Of a DNA stretch of 45,773 nt, positions 23,938-32,266 are shown piece after piece (positions within the stretch are counted from its first letter, which is position 1; each line of letters starts with the position of its first letter). Under the pieces are notes generated by a model. That model did not search any database. It saw only the letters and a program-made list of their open reading frames with translations, and had not been told where the DNA came from. Made by a program: the position numbers and the translations under genes. The stretch covers positions 1-45,773 of the forward strand of contig NZ_AYMV01000050.1 of NCBI RefSeq assembly GCF_000633415.1, written 5' to 3'. This DNA is from Leucobacter sp. PH1c (lineage in GTDB: Bacteria > Actinomycetota > Actinomycetes > Actinomycetales > Microbacteriaceae).

Positions 23938-26486
23938 CGGTTGCCTGAGAAGCCGCCGATCTCGTCGCGGTCGAGCGCTCCCGATTTCCGCCGGATGTTG
24001 CGCAGGTGGGTCTCGACCGTCCGCACGGAGAGGCTCAGCTCGGCCGCGATCTCGGGGTTGTTCATCCCCTCGGCGACGAGGTCAATGATCTCGCGCTCGC
24101 GCTGGGTGAAGCCGAGGCTCGACTCGAGCTCGGACAGCGCCGAGGGCGTTGCGGGATCCTCCGAGGCCATGAGCGCGGCGATCTCCTCGCGCACCTCCCC
24201 CGCGGCGTCCTCGCGCCCGTGCTCGCGGAACAGCCGCACGGCCGCCGTGAAGTACTTCAGCGCGGAGTCGTTCGCGTGCTCGGCCTGCAGCCGGCGCGCG
24301 GCGCCGACGAGCGCGATCGGATCTTCCGCGTGGTGCGCGAGCCGCGCGTCGAGGTAGGCGAGGAACACGGCGCTCCCCATCCCGGCGACGCGGTCCCGCT
24401 TCGCGGCGGCCGCCTCGGGATCGAAATCGACGAGGAGCGCGAGGATCGTGGAGCCCGCGGCGGAGAAGGTGTACCCGCGCGCGCGAAGCTCCTCGGCGAG
24501 CGCGCGATACGCCGCGCCGATCTCCTCCGGGCTGCCCTCGAGCTCGGTGACCATCGCAGCGGGGAACCCCGCGGCCCCCATGGGCAGTGCGTCGCTCCGC
24601 CCGCGGTAGCCCTCGCCGCGATCGATGAGCGTCGCGACGGCGCCGCTCCGACCGCTCCGGCGGGCCGCGAGCGCGAGCGCGTTCATGAGTGCGCGATCCG
24701 GCCCGAACGGGAGGTTCGCCGCCTGGAACCGGCCGCTCGCCACGAGGCTCCCTGCCGCCGTCGCGTCGGCGTACCGGCTCATCGTGAGGAGCGCCATGAC
24801 GGCGATGTAGGCATCGGCGACGATCGCCGAGCGGTCGAAGCGCTCGCGCGCGATCGTGAGCTGGGCGGACGCCCACTCGAGGGCCCGTTGCGGTTGCCCC
24901 GCCGTGATGAGGGCGAGGCCGCGCAGGGGCGACGCGAAGCGCGCGACCCAGCCCGAATCGTCGAGGCGTTCGAACTCTTCGAGCGCGCGGGCGGAGCTGC
25001 CGCCGAGTGCGTGCATCGCGATGAGGATGAGCCCCGCGATCTGTCCGTCGACGCCCCGCATGGCCGCAAGCTCCTCGATCCGGTCGAGCGCGTCGGAGCC
25101 GATCGCGTCGCGCTCGGCGTGGAGCCCGAGGATAAGCGCCTCGATCGCCGCGGGGTGGCCGAGGTCGCCGTCGCCGTGCAGCGCAGCCTCGATCTCCGCG
25201 AGCGGCGCCTCCTGCGTGACGAGCCAGCGCGAGTGCAGGTAACGGAAGAAGAGCTGTTCTTCCACCGAGCCGCCACTCGAAGGGGTCTCGGCAAGGATCG
25301 CGCGCACCTCCTCCGGATCCGCGGGCCCCGTGAGCCGCAGCTCGAGCGCGCGGATGCCGGTGCGAAGCGCGGGCTCCGCACGCCACGCCTCCCAGCTGCG
25401 CACGAGGTCTGCATCGAAGCGATCGCTGAACGCCCGGGCGAGGAACGGCACCTCCGACTGCGCGACCACATCGGCGAACTGGCGCGGCAGCACGGGCGGC
25501 TCCGCGAGCCCGAAGGTGGCCTCCTGCCCCAGCCGCTCCTCCAGCTGCTCGCGGAGGCGGAGGCTGCGCACCGTCTCCGGCCGATGGCGGAAGTAATCGC
25601 TGATGCCCGGCGGGTTGACCGTCACCCGCGGGCTCGCGCCCACGCGAAAGAGCCGCACGAGGCCCCGCCCTTCGAGCCCTTCGAGTTCCTCCTGACCGAT
25701 GAGGCTCGCGGCCTGCGCCACGGGGATCGGGCCGGCCAGCACGAGCAGTTCGAGCGATTCGCGTACGTTCTCGGGATAGCGGAAGATCAGCGATTCGAAG
25801 GCGCCCTCCAGTTCGTCGCTCCAGAGCTCCGTGCCGTCGTGCCAGGTCTCACCGTTCCGGTGGATGCGCCCGCGGCGGCGGCCCGTGTCGGCGAAGGCCA
25901 CCGCGAAGCCGGGCAAGCCGCCCGATTTCATGTGAATCCTGCCGCTCAAAGACGGCGAGACCTGCCCGCCCAGTCGCGCATCGAGCAGATCGTGCACCGC
26001 ATCGAGCGGCAGCTCGTCGAGCGTCAGCTTCACGACGGGCTCCGCGCGACGGATGAGGATCTTCTCCTCCGGGTCGATCCCGCCGCGCGCCTCGGCCGTG
26101 GCGATGATGGGTGTGCCGAGGCTCTTGTGCATCTGCTCGAGCAGCACCCAGGAGGCCTCGTCGAGCCGATCGATGTCGTCGACGAGCACCGCGGCGGGCC
26201 CCTCGCCGAGCAGTTCAGCCACGACGCGCGTCACGTCGGCAGGCCCCTCGGACTCGCCGCGCCGCGCGTGGGGCACAGCGGGGAGCGCGAGCCGGAACGC
26301 TTCGAACGGCCGGGCGTGCTCGATGCCGCGCAGTTGCAGCGTCGCGAGCCCGATGCCGCGGAGCGCCGCATTGACGTGCTTCAGTAGCTCCGTGCGGCCG
26401 CTCCAGTGCTGGCCCACGACGGACACCGAGGTTCCGTCGACGACGTAGCGCACGATGCGCTGCACGAGTGCGTTCCTCGTGTACAT
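23934..26486 (-). CDS. Large LuxR regulator with degenerate Walker A
   Basis: The 850-residue regulator has an N-terminal P-loop domain, a long helical middle and a C-terminal LuxR helix-turn-helix (FTQREREIIDLVAEGMNNPEIAAELSLSVRTVETHL). The Walker A position reads GQHWSGRT (25-32), so the usual GKT/GKS lysine is replaced by Arg; Walker B AAVLVDDIDRLD is intact. ATP binding may be lost or changed. The start is the ATG at 26486, preceded by AAAGGGGG, a near-ideal ribosome site; a longer frame extends upstream but has no such support. It converges on the RCC1 gene and ends in its stop codon region. Confidence 0.88.
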   Translation of the reverse strand: MYTRNALVQRIVRYVVDGTSVSVVGQHWSGRTELLKHVNAALRGIGLATLQLRGIEHARPFEAFRLALPAVPHARRGESEGPADVTRVVAELLGEGPAAVLVDDIDRLDEASWVLLEQMHKSLGTPIIATAEARGGIDPEEKILIRRAEPVVKLTLDELPLDAVHDLLDARLGGQVSPSLSGRIHMKSGGLPGFAVAFADTGRRRGRIHRNGETWHDGTELWSDELEGAFESLIFRYPENVRESLELLVLAGPIPVAQAASLIGQEELEGLEGRGLVRLFRVGASPRVTVNPPGISDYFRHRPETVRSLRLREQLEERLGQEATFGLAEPPVLPRQFADVVAQSEVPFLARAFSDRFDADLVRSWEAWRAEPALRTGIRALELRLTGPADPEEVRAILAETPSSGGSVEEQLFFRYLHSRWLVTQEAPLAEIEAALHGDGDLGHPAAIEALILGLHAERDAIGSDALDRIEELAAMRGVDGQIAGLILIAMHALGGSSARALEEFERLDDSGWVARFASPLRGLALITAGQPQRALEWASAQLTIARERFDRSAIVADAYIAVMALLTMSRYADATAAGSLVASGRFQAANLPFGPDRALMNALALAARRSGRSGAVATLIDRGEGYRGRSDALPMGAAGFPAAMVTELEGSPEEIGAAYRALAEELRARGYTFSAAGSTILALLVDFDPEAAAAKRDRVAGMGSAVFLAYLDARLAHHAEDPIALVGAARRLQAEHANDSALKYFTAAVRLFREHGREDAAGEVREEIAALMASEDPATPSALSELESSLGFTQREREIIDLVAEGMNNPEIAAELSLSVRTVETHLRNIRRKSGALDRDEIGGFSGNR

Positions 26487-26565
26487 GTTTCCCCCTTTGC
26501 GCGCGGTTCCCGAGTGCGCGCACCGTTCCGTGGGGAGGCCAAGGCCACCCCGCCTGCTGCCTAGA

Positions 26566-27267
26566 CTAATGCGCGGAGCGCGCGGAATGACGGCGGTGCG
26601 CGATGAGCGTCGCGCCGAGCCCGGCAAGCGCCCCGCCGAGCAGGATCCCGCCGAGCAGGGTGTCCGCTCCGGTGAGCGGCAACGCGGGGTCGGGATCGCG
26701 GAGCGCGGCCGCCTCACTCGCTGAGAACGCGAGGTCGACCCGGGCCGTGTCGGGGGCATCGAGCGCGCGCGGGGCGTCGTAGTCCACGCGCACGCACAGT
26801 TCGAGGGCCTCCCCCGGACCCAGCAGGCCCTGGTCAAGCGCCTGGGCCGCGGGGAACGGGGTGCCCGGAGTCGCCGCCATCGCGGCGACCGAGCACTCGG
26901 GAAGCCGCGCGGTCGCGAGCGAGAGCGCGGAGAACGCGCCGTGCGAAGCCGAGGCCTCGATCGGGGTGAGCCGCACGCGGAGCTCCGCGGCGGAGTGGTT
27001 GACCAGCGTCGCGGGTGCCACCACGCTGTCGCCGGGGTGCAGGGTCACGTCGAACAGCCGGTCCGCGGGCGAGACGACGAGCGCCGCGGAGTCCTCCGAG
27101 CGCAGTGCGACCGGAGAGTCCGGGCCGAGCGCGTCGGGGCTCGCCGCCGCCGGCCCGGCGACACCGAGGAGCCCCGCGAGCGGGAGCAGCGCGAGGAGCG
27201 CGCCGCGGCCGGTGCGGCTCGCGCGGTTCTCACGGCGGGCTGCGCCACGTACCGCTGGATCAGGCAC
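26566..27267 (-). CDS. LPLTG sortase-anchored surface protein
   Basis: The 233-residue exported protein has an N-terminal signal with Arg-rich n-region and GLLGVAGPAAAS as the cleavage region. The middle has a beta-sandwich-like stretch (FDVTLHPGDSVVAPATLVNHSAAELRVRLTP) of the kind seen in Ig-like surface proteins. LPLTG (196-200) followed by a hydrophobic span and HRRHSAR makes a complete sortase sorting signal. The GTG at 27267 has GGGGGA six bases upstream and overlaps the signal peptidase gene by 8 bases, so the two are coupled. No sortase gene is in the window. Confidence 0.82.
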   Translation of the reverse strand: MPDPAVRGAARRENRASRTGRGALLALLPLAGLLGVAGPAAASPDALGPDSPVALRSEDSAALVVSPADRLFDVTLHPGDSVVAPATLVNHSAAELRVRLTPIEASASHGAFSALSLATARLPECSVAAMAATPGTPFPAAQALDQGLLGPGEALELCVRVDYDAPRALDAPDTARVDLAFSASEAAALRDPDPALPLTGADTLLGGILLGGALAGLGATLIAHRRHSARSAH

Positions 27268-27892
27268 GGTGTTCCCCCGACGCGCCGCCCGCGAGCGCCG
27301 GGACGCGAGCCTCGGCACGAACAGCGGGCTCCGCGGTACCGGTGCCGGGCTCCGCCGTGTCGATACCGGTGCCGGAACCGGTGCCGGAACCGGTGCCGGG
27401 CTCCGCCGTGTCACGGGGGCGCGTGCGCCCGCGGCTGGGCACGAAGAGCGCGACGAGGAACACCGCGCCTACGAGCCCGCGAGCCGCCCACGACTCGGAG
27501 ACCCGGAACAGTGTGGCGAGGCCGCCCTGCAGCACCCAGCGGGGCGTGCCGAGCACCTGATCCTGCGTGACCGGCACGGGGTCGACGACCTCGTTGCCGT
27601 CGCCCTTCAGCACGGCGCCCTCGGGCACCAGCTCGTGCACGCGGTGCACGTACTGCTCCTCCCGGTTCCCCGGAGTGAAGGACACGATCACGGGCTCGCC
27701 CACTCGGCTCAGCTCCTCGCCCGTCGGCTGCTGCACGACGAGCACGTCCCCCACCTGATAGGTGGGCTTCATCGACACCCCCGTGACCGTCATGTAGTAG
27801 TCCCCGCTCACGGTGGCCCAGAGGAAGGGGACGGCGAGGGCGACGAGCGCGAGGCTCGCGATGGTCCGCAGGGTGAGGATGAGGGCGCGCAT
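27260..27892 (-). CDS. sipW: SipW-type (ER-type) signal peptidase I
   Basis: The 210-residue membrane protease has an N-terminal membrane segment (5-27) and a second near 138-151. GVSMKPTY places the nucleophile at S40. The general-base position is H83 in YVHRVHEL rather than Lys, and KGDGNEVVDP (96-105) gives the conserved Asp box. Ser/His is the hallmark of SipW and eukaryotic/archaeal signal peptidases. In Bacillus, SipW processes TasA and TapA, and here the gene follows a SipW-type substrate. The start ATG at 27892 has a GGAG site. The C-terminal 60 residues are repeat-rich (TAEPGTG) and probably disordered. Confidence 0.85.
   Translation of the reverse strand: MRALILTLRTIASLALVALAVPFLWATVSGDYYMTVTGVSMKPTYQVGDVLVVQQPTGEELSRVGEPVIVSFTPGNREEQYVHRVHELVPEGAVLKGDGNEVVDPVPVTQDQVLGTPRWVLQGGLATLFRVSESWAARGLVGAVFLVALFVPSRGRTRPRDTAEPGTGSGTGSGTGIDTAEPGTGTAEPAVRAEARVPALAGGASGEHRA
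27338..27412. repeat. Short repeats in the signal peptidase C-terminal tail
   Basis: A 24-bp sequence beginning ACCGGTGCCGGG occurs at 27338-27361 and 27389-27412, with 12-bp GGAACCGGTGCC-type units between them. They encode the TAEPGTG/GSGTG tail and keep the frame, so the tail length could vary between strains. Confidence 0.75.
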
Positions 27893-27967
27893 ATCGGTCT
27901 CCGGGAGGGCCGCCCCCTGGAGCGAGCGGGCGGCGGCTGGACGGACGGGGGTGGAAGCGGAACGGGG

Positions 27968-27989
27968 CGCCCGCCCCGAGGGGCGGGCG
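27968..27989 (-). terminator. Hairpin between the TasA-like gene and sipW
   Basis: CGCCCGCCCC (27968-27977) and GGGGCGGGCG (27980-27989) pair perfectly over 10 bp with a 2-base centre, starting 9 bases after the stop of the upstream gene. It likely reduces read-through, so that the substrate exceeds the peptidase. Confidence 0.7.
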
Positions 27990-27998
27990 ACCGGCCGC

Positions 27999-28547
27999 CT
28001 ACTTCGCGATGCTCGTGAAGAGGTAATCGGCGGTGACGGTCGCACCGTCGAGGCCCAGACCGCGGAACGCGTCGGCGTCATCGACGAACACGTCGACGCG
28101 CACCTTCGCACTCGCACCGGGCGCGAGCTCGAAGGTCTCGCCGGCGCCGAGGCGCATGTCGCTGAGCGAGCCCGTGGACACGAGCGCACCGTCGTCGACC
28201 GAGACGCGCGTGTCGAGGGCCCCCGCGAGCGCCGCGGACTGCACGCCGCCGGGCTGCAGCTGCGATCCGAGGCCGACCGTGAGCGTCGAGGTGGCGGAGG
28301 TGTTCGTCGCGGTGTAGTAGCCCGTGATCACTTCGCCGTCCATGGCGCCCGTGAAGGTGTTGCTCATCGGAGCACCGGTCACGGTGAGCTCGCCGTCGGC
28401 GGGCGTCTCCGTGATCTCGGCGTTGAACACGTTGTTGAAGATCGTGCTGTTCGCGGTGACGAGCGCGCCACCGACCGTCACGCCGGCAATGAGGAGCAGC
28501 GAACCGCCTGCGATCGCGAACTTCTTCTTCGTCGACTGGGAAGCCAT
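27999..28547 (-). CDS. SipW-dependent TasA/CalY-like secreted protein
   Basis: The 182-residue product begins with KKK and a long hydrophobic stretch (FAIAGGSLLLIAGVTVGGALVTAN), the SipW-type signal form. The mature part is beta-rich and starts with TIFNNVFNAEI, with later VTGYYTATNTSATSTLTV-like strands, as in the TasA/camelysin fold. There are no cysteines. TasA-family proteins build extracellular fibres in Bacillus; fibre formation here is an inference. The ATG at 28547 has AGGAAAGG upstream. The signal peptidase and LPLTG protein lie downstream on the same strand. Confidence 0.75.
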   Translation of the reverse strand: MASQSTKKKFAIAGGSLLLIAGVTVGGALVTANSTIFNNVFNAEITETPADGELTVTGAPMSNTFTGAMDGEVITGYYTATNTSATSTLTVGLGSQLQPGGVQSAALAGALDTRVSVDDGALVSTGSLSDMRLGAGETFELAPGASAKVRVDVFVDDADAFRGLGLDGATVTADYLFTSIAK

Positions 28548-28851
28548 GTGGCAGACCTTTCCTAGGGGATTGAGGGAGTGAGCTCGATGCCGCCGGAGTG
28601 GTGCCGCCGGGTGCGCTGCTCGATGTCGAGTCAACCGGCGCAGCACCCCGTCCCCAGCGCTCCACCGAGGATCTGCGGGGCCCGCACCCGTGATCTACGC
28701 GTGCGGTACCGCGCACGTACGCGGCACCGCGCCGCGCCGTACTGGCCACGGAGCGCTGCGGTCGGGCAATATGGGGATCACGGCTCCGCTGGGCGCCGCG
28801 AGCGCCGTTCCCGCTGGCGCGTCCCGATCACCGTCGCCGAGGAGCCCCGCT
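28548..28851. other. Divergent intergenic region (304 bases)
   Basis: This is the promoter region for the TasA-like gene (leftward) and the membrane protein (rightward). A 10-bp palindrome GCGGTACCGC sits at 28703-28712 among other CG-rich short inverted repeats. I see no convincing paired -35/-10 boxes and no gene. Confidence 0.5.
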
Positions 28852-30270
28852 GTGACCCAGACTCCCGTCTCCCCCGATTCCGTGCCCCGCGCGGACACCG
28901 CCGCGAGCGAGCGCTCCGACCGCGAGCTCGATCGACGTCTTCGGGCGCTCGAAGCGGAGAACGCCGCGCTCCGCGCAGGGCAATCGGGTCGCCGTCCCCG
29001 CGGGATCCTCCGCAGCCTCCTCGCCGCGGTGGCGCTCACCCTCGCTGTGCTGCTCGCCCCGCTCGCCGTGCTCGCGTCCTGGGTGCGGATCGAGCTGGTC
29101 GACACCGACCGCTTCGTCGCTACCCTCGCACCGCTCGCGGAGGATCCCGCGGTGCAGAGCTTCTTGGGCGACCAGGTGATGGCGGCCGTCGACGAGCAGG
29201 TCGACTTCGACGCGATCGTCGGCTCGCTCGCGTCGGGGCTCACTAGCCTCGAGCTGCCGTCGGAGGCGGACGCCGCCATCACGCTGCTCCGCGGGCCCGC
29301 GGCCCAGGGGATGCGCTCCGTCGTCGCGTCGACGGTCGAGGAGACGATCGCCTCGGACGCGTTCGCCGGTACCTGGCAGCTCGCGCTCACGAACACGCAC
29401 CGGGCCACGATCGCCCTCATGCGCGGCGACACGAACGGCATGCTCACGCTCGACCGCGACACGGGCGAGCTGGCGATCGACGCGGGCGTCATCGTCGCGC
29501 AGGTGAAGGATCAGCTGGAGGCCCGCGGCTTCGGCCTGGCGTCGATGATCCCGAACGTCACGGCGTCGATCCCGCTCACCACCGCCGAGGGGCTCGTCGG
29601 TGCGCAGCTCGGCTACGCCGCGGCCGTCGCCCTCGGCACGTGGCTGCCGTGGCTCGTGCTCGCGCTGCTCGTCGCAGGCGTGGCGCTCGCCCGCCGCCGC
29701 ACCCGTGCGCTCGCGCGCACCGGCTTCGGCCTCACGCTCGGCTTCCTGCTGCTGCTCGGCGGGCTGAGCGTCGGCGCGGCGCTCTTCGAGCAGGCCGTGA
29801 GCCCGGGCGTCATGCCCGGCTCGACCGCCGCCGCGCTCACCACCCAGCTCACCGAATCGCTGCGCTCCACGAGCGCCGCCCTCGCCTTCGCCGCGGCACT
29901 GATCGCGCTCGCGGCACTGCTGCTCGGGCCCTCGCGGGGCGCAGTGGCGCTGCGCAGCGCGCTCACGTCGGGCTTCGCGCGGGCGCGCGCCGCGTACTCC
30001 GCGCACGGGGTGACGACGGGCGCGGTCGGCACGGCGATCGAGCGCTTCCGCTCGGCACTCGCGCTGATCGTCGCCGTCGGCGGGGTGCTGATCATCTTCC
30101 TCGCCCGCCCGGTGAACGCACCGACGATCGCCTGGACCACGGTCGGGGTGCTCGGCGCGCTCGCCCTGATCGAGCTGCTCCGCCGTCCGGAGGCCGAGGA
30201 GCACCGCGCTGAGGCCGAGGAGCACCGCGCTGAGGCCGAGGAGCACCGCCCGGCGGCCGAGAGCGCGTAG
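28852..30270 (+). CDS. Multi-pass membrane protein with N-terminal coiled coil
   Basis: The 472-residue product has a short coiled coil (about 20-43, DRELDRRLRALEAENAALRAG), a membrane segment (52-77), and then WVRIELVDTDRFVATLAPLAEDPAVQ, a block I recognise from a family of uncharacterised actinobacterial membrane proteins. An exported domain follows to about 250, then five more membrane segments up to about 441. The C-terminus has three tandem EAEEHRA-type heptads. The GTG start at 28852 has GAGGAG upstream. No function is known. It is divergent from the TasA-like gene. Confidence 0.7.
   Translation: MTQTPVSPDSVPRADTAASERSDRELDRRLRALEAENAALRAGQSGRRPRGILRSLLAAVALTLAVLLAPLAVLASWVRIELVDTDRFVATLAPLAEDPAVQSFLGDQVMAAVDEQVDFDAIVGSLASGLTSLELPSEADAAITLLRGPAAQGMRSVVASTVEETIASDAFAGTWQLALTNTHRATIALMRGDTNGMLTLDRDTGELAIDAGVIVAQVKDQLEARGFGLASMIPNVTASIPLTTAEGLVGAQLGYAAAVALGTWLPWLVLALLVAGVALARRRTRALARTGFGLTLGFLLLLGGLSVGAALFEQAVSPGVMPGSTAAALTTQLTESLRSTSAALAFAAALIALAALLLGPSRGAVALRSALTSGFARARAAYSAHGVTTGAVGTAIERFRSALALIVAVGGVLIIFLARPVNAPTIAWTTVGVLGALALIELLRRPEAEEHRAEAEEHRAEAEEHRPAAESA
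30190..30252. repeat. Three tandem 21-bp units
   Basis: The 21-bp unit starting GAGGCCGAGGAGCACCGC occurs at 30190-30210, 30211-30231 and 30232-30252 (last copy diverged at its final bases). It encodes EAEEHRA repeats, a charged helical tail at the end of the membrane protein. Confidence 0.88.
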
Positions 30271-30297
30271 CAGGGGTCCCGGCGCCGGGCGCGACAC

Positions 30298-31461
30298 TCA
30301 GCACCAGCTTGGGGCCGCCCCGATCACGCTGCGCACCGGGCGCCCTGTCGCGGCGTCGAGCAGCACCGTCGTGGTGCGCCTCCAGCCGGGGCGCACCGCG
30401 CGCCCGTCGGGCTCCGCGTCCGCCGAGACCACCTCGACCGCGAGCAGCCGACCGTTCGGCGCCGCGCACACCGCGGCGATCCGGCTGCCCGGCGCGGCGG
30501 GGGTGAAGCGCACGCCCCGAGCGTCGAGCGTCACCGCCTGCAGCAGCGCACCCTCCTCCGCGTCGGCGGCGAGCGGCTCGGCGGCCGCGCCGAGGAGTGG
30601 GTCGGCGCGCCAGAGCGTGCCGTCGTCCGCGCGGACCACCACGGCGCTCGACCCCGGCACGAAGCGCCACTCGGCCACGCGGAGCGCGGCGCCGTCCGCC
30701 CGGGCGACGACGAGCGGCGCGGCGAGCGGGCCGCTCGCGTCGAAGAGCAGGAGCGTGCGGTCCGCGTGCTCGGAGCCGAGCGGGGTGCCGCTCGCCACGA
30801 CCCCGGCGGCGAGCACGGTCGGCTCCGCGCGGAGCTGTTCGAGCACGGCCGGCGCGTCGGCGATCACGTCGCTCGCGTCGCCGCCGGCGAGCGGGGCGAC
30901 GCGGAGCGCAGCCCGGCCCGACCCCGTCTCGGCGATGACGAGCGCCCGGTCGGGAAGCACCGCGAACTCCTGGATGCGCGGTGCTGGCGTGAGTTCGACG
31001 GGCGGGCCGTCGGCCACGACGCCGGAGCCGAGCAAGCGGTCTCCCCGCGGGTCGCGCACGAGCGTGAACACCCGCGTGTCCGGCGCGCGCAGCACGGCCT
31101 CGACCGTGCTCGCCGTCCCCGTGCCCGCGCTGCGCACGTCCGCGAGGATCCGGAGCTCGCTCCCGTAGTCGAGGCGCTCCCCGAGGGTGACCACGAGATC
31201 CGATCCCGAGCTTGTCACCTCGACGGGCAGCGCGGGGTCGGTGCGCACGTGCCGGGCGTCGACCGGGTCAACGGGCTGGCTCAGCCGGATCGAGACGCGA
31301 GCACCGTTCTGCTCCGTCAACGCGACAGGCCGCACCTCCACCGAGACGAGGCGAGGCGGCTGCAAGACGTTGGCCGCACCGAGCCCAGCAGCGAGGACTC
31401 CGAGGCCGACCATGAGCGCGGCTGTGCGCGCGGCGAAGCGCCGGTTTCGGCTAGCCGACAT
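30298..31461 (-). CDS. Secreted propeller-like protein of the zinc locus
   Basis: The 387-residue protein has an N-terminal signal/anchor (about 10-33). Residues about 38-125 look like a bacterial Ig-like (Big_5) domain (SVEVRPVALTEQNGARVSIRLS ... GSELRILADV). The rest repeats short beta segments (RALVIAETGSGRAALRVAPL; RTLLLFDASGPLAAPLVVA; TTTVLLDAATGRPVRSV) like propeller blades. It is the last gene of the leftward zinc operon: its ATG overlaps the DUF1980 gene by 11 bases and has GGAGG upstream. Role unknown; the context suggests an extracytoplasmic metal-related function. Confidence 0.65.
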   Translation of the reverse strand: MSASRNRRFAARTAALMVGLGVLAAGLGAANVLQPPRLVSVEVRPVALTEQNGARVSIRLSQPVDPVDARHVRTDPALPVEVTSSGSDLVVTLGERLDYGSELRILADVRSAGTGTASTVEAVLRAPDTRVFTLVRDPRGDRLLGSGVVADGPPVELTPAPRIQEFAVLPDRALVIAETGSGRAALRVAPLAGGDASDVIADAPAVLEQLRAEPTVLAAGVVASGTPLGSEHADRTLLLFDASGPLAAPLVVARADGAALRVAEWRFVPGSSAVVVRADDGTLWRADPLLGAAAEPLAADAEEGALLQAVTLDARGVRFTPAAPGSRIAAVCAAPNGRLLAVEVVSADAEPDGRAVRPGWRRTTTVLLDAATGRPVRSVIGAAPSWC

Positions 31462-32266
31462 AGGGATCCTCCGGTTCGTCCGCGGGGGTGAGCGCTTCGG
31501 GGAGCAGCACCGAGACCCACCCGCTCCCGGCGCTGGGGTTCGGCGCGAAGGCGCCGCGCGCCACGAGCCAGTCGCCCGCGGTGAACCGGCTCTGCCATCC
31601 CGGGGCGTACACGGGAACGCCGACCGCCTGCGCGTCCACGGCGCAGCAGGTGATGGCGAAGCGGGTCACCACGAGCACGTTCTCCGGGTCGTCGCGATCG
31701 GGGGCCGCGAAGCCCAGCAGCTCGGCGGTGCGGCCGTCGACGGCGGCGGCGTGCGGGTGGCGGGTGAGCACCGACCAGTCGCGCACCGTGAGCTCGGCGT
31801 CCGCGCGCCCGGCGAGGGCCGCGAGCTCGCGATCCGCGCCGGGATCCGCGCCCGGTTCGGAGGCGCGCACGGGCATCGCCTGCTGCGCGGCCCGCTCGGC
31901 GCTCAGGGTCGCGGGCGGGAGGAGGATGAGCAGCGCGACCGCGAGCGCAGCGATCGCCCCGCCTCCGAGCCGCCGGAGCGCGCGCCGCAGCCGGGTCTCC
32001 GTCCCCGCACGGGCGGGCGGGTGCCCCGCGTGCGGAGCGTCCGCCTCGCCGATGCGCCCGGCTCGCTTCCAGGCTCGCGTCCGGGCCGCGTGCACGGCGC
32101 AGCCCGCGGTGAGGAGCACGGCCGCGATCCCGCCCATGAGCACCGTGAACCAGGCGGAGCGCGGATGGATGTACCAGGCGAGCCGCCCGCTCAGCGCGAG
32201 CGAGAGCGTCGCCGCGATCCCGCAGGCGAGGAGCACGAGGCCCGGCCAGCGCCGCTCAGGCCGCAA
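31451..32266 (-). CDS. YcgQ-like (TIGR03943/DUF1980) putative permease subunit
   Basis: A 271-residue protein with two N-terminal membrane spans plus one near 105-125, and a C-terminal extracellular domain carrying the family signature TRFAITCCAVDAQAVGVPVYAP. It pairs with the next-upstream permease, as YcgQ pairs with YcgR in Bacillus, where the pair is under Zur control. The start is a TTG with GGGGGA upstream, overlapping the permease stop by 11 bases. Likely part of a two-part transport complex in the cell membrane for zinc or a zinc-linked molecule. Substrate not proven. Confidence 0.82.
   Translation of the reverse strand: MRPERRWPGLVLLACGIAATLSLALSGRLAWYIHPRSAWFTVLMGGIAAVLLTAGCAVHAARTRAWKRAGRIGEADAPHAGHPPARAGTETRLRRALRRLGGGAIAALAVALLILLPPATLSAERAAQQAMPVRASEPGADPGADRELAALAGRADAELTVRDWSVLTRHPHAAAVDGRTAELLGFAAPDRDDPENVLVVTRFAITCCAVDAQAVGVPVYAPGWQSRFTAGDWLVARGAFAPNPSAGSGWVSVLLPEALTPADEPEDPYVG

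Noticed and set aside
24006-26387. 793-codon open frame on the plus strand
   Set aside because: Antisense to the second LuxR regulator, whose ATPase and helix-turn-helix motifs are clear.
28703-28712. GCGGTACCGC palindrome as an operator
   Set aside because: Short CG-rich palindromes are frequent by chance at this base composition and it has no promoter elements around it.
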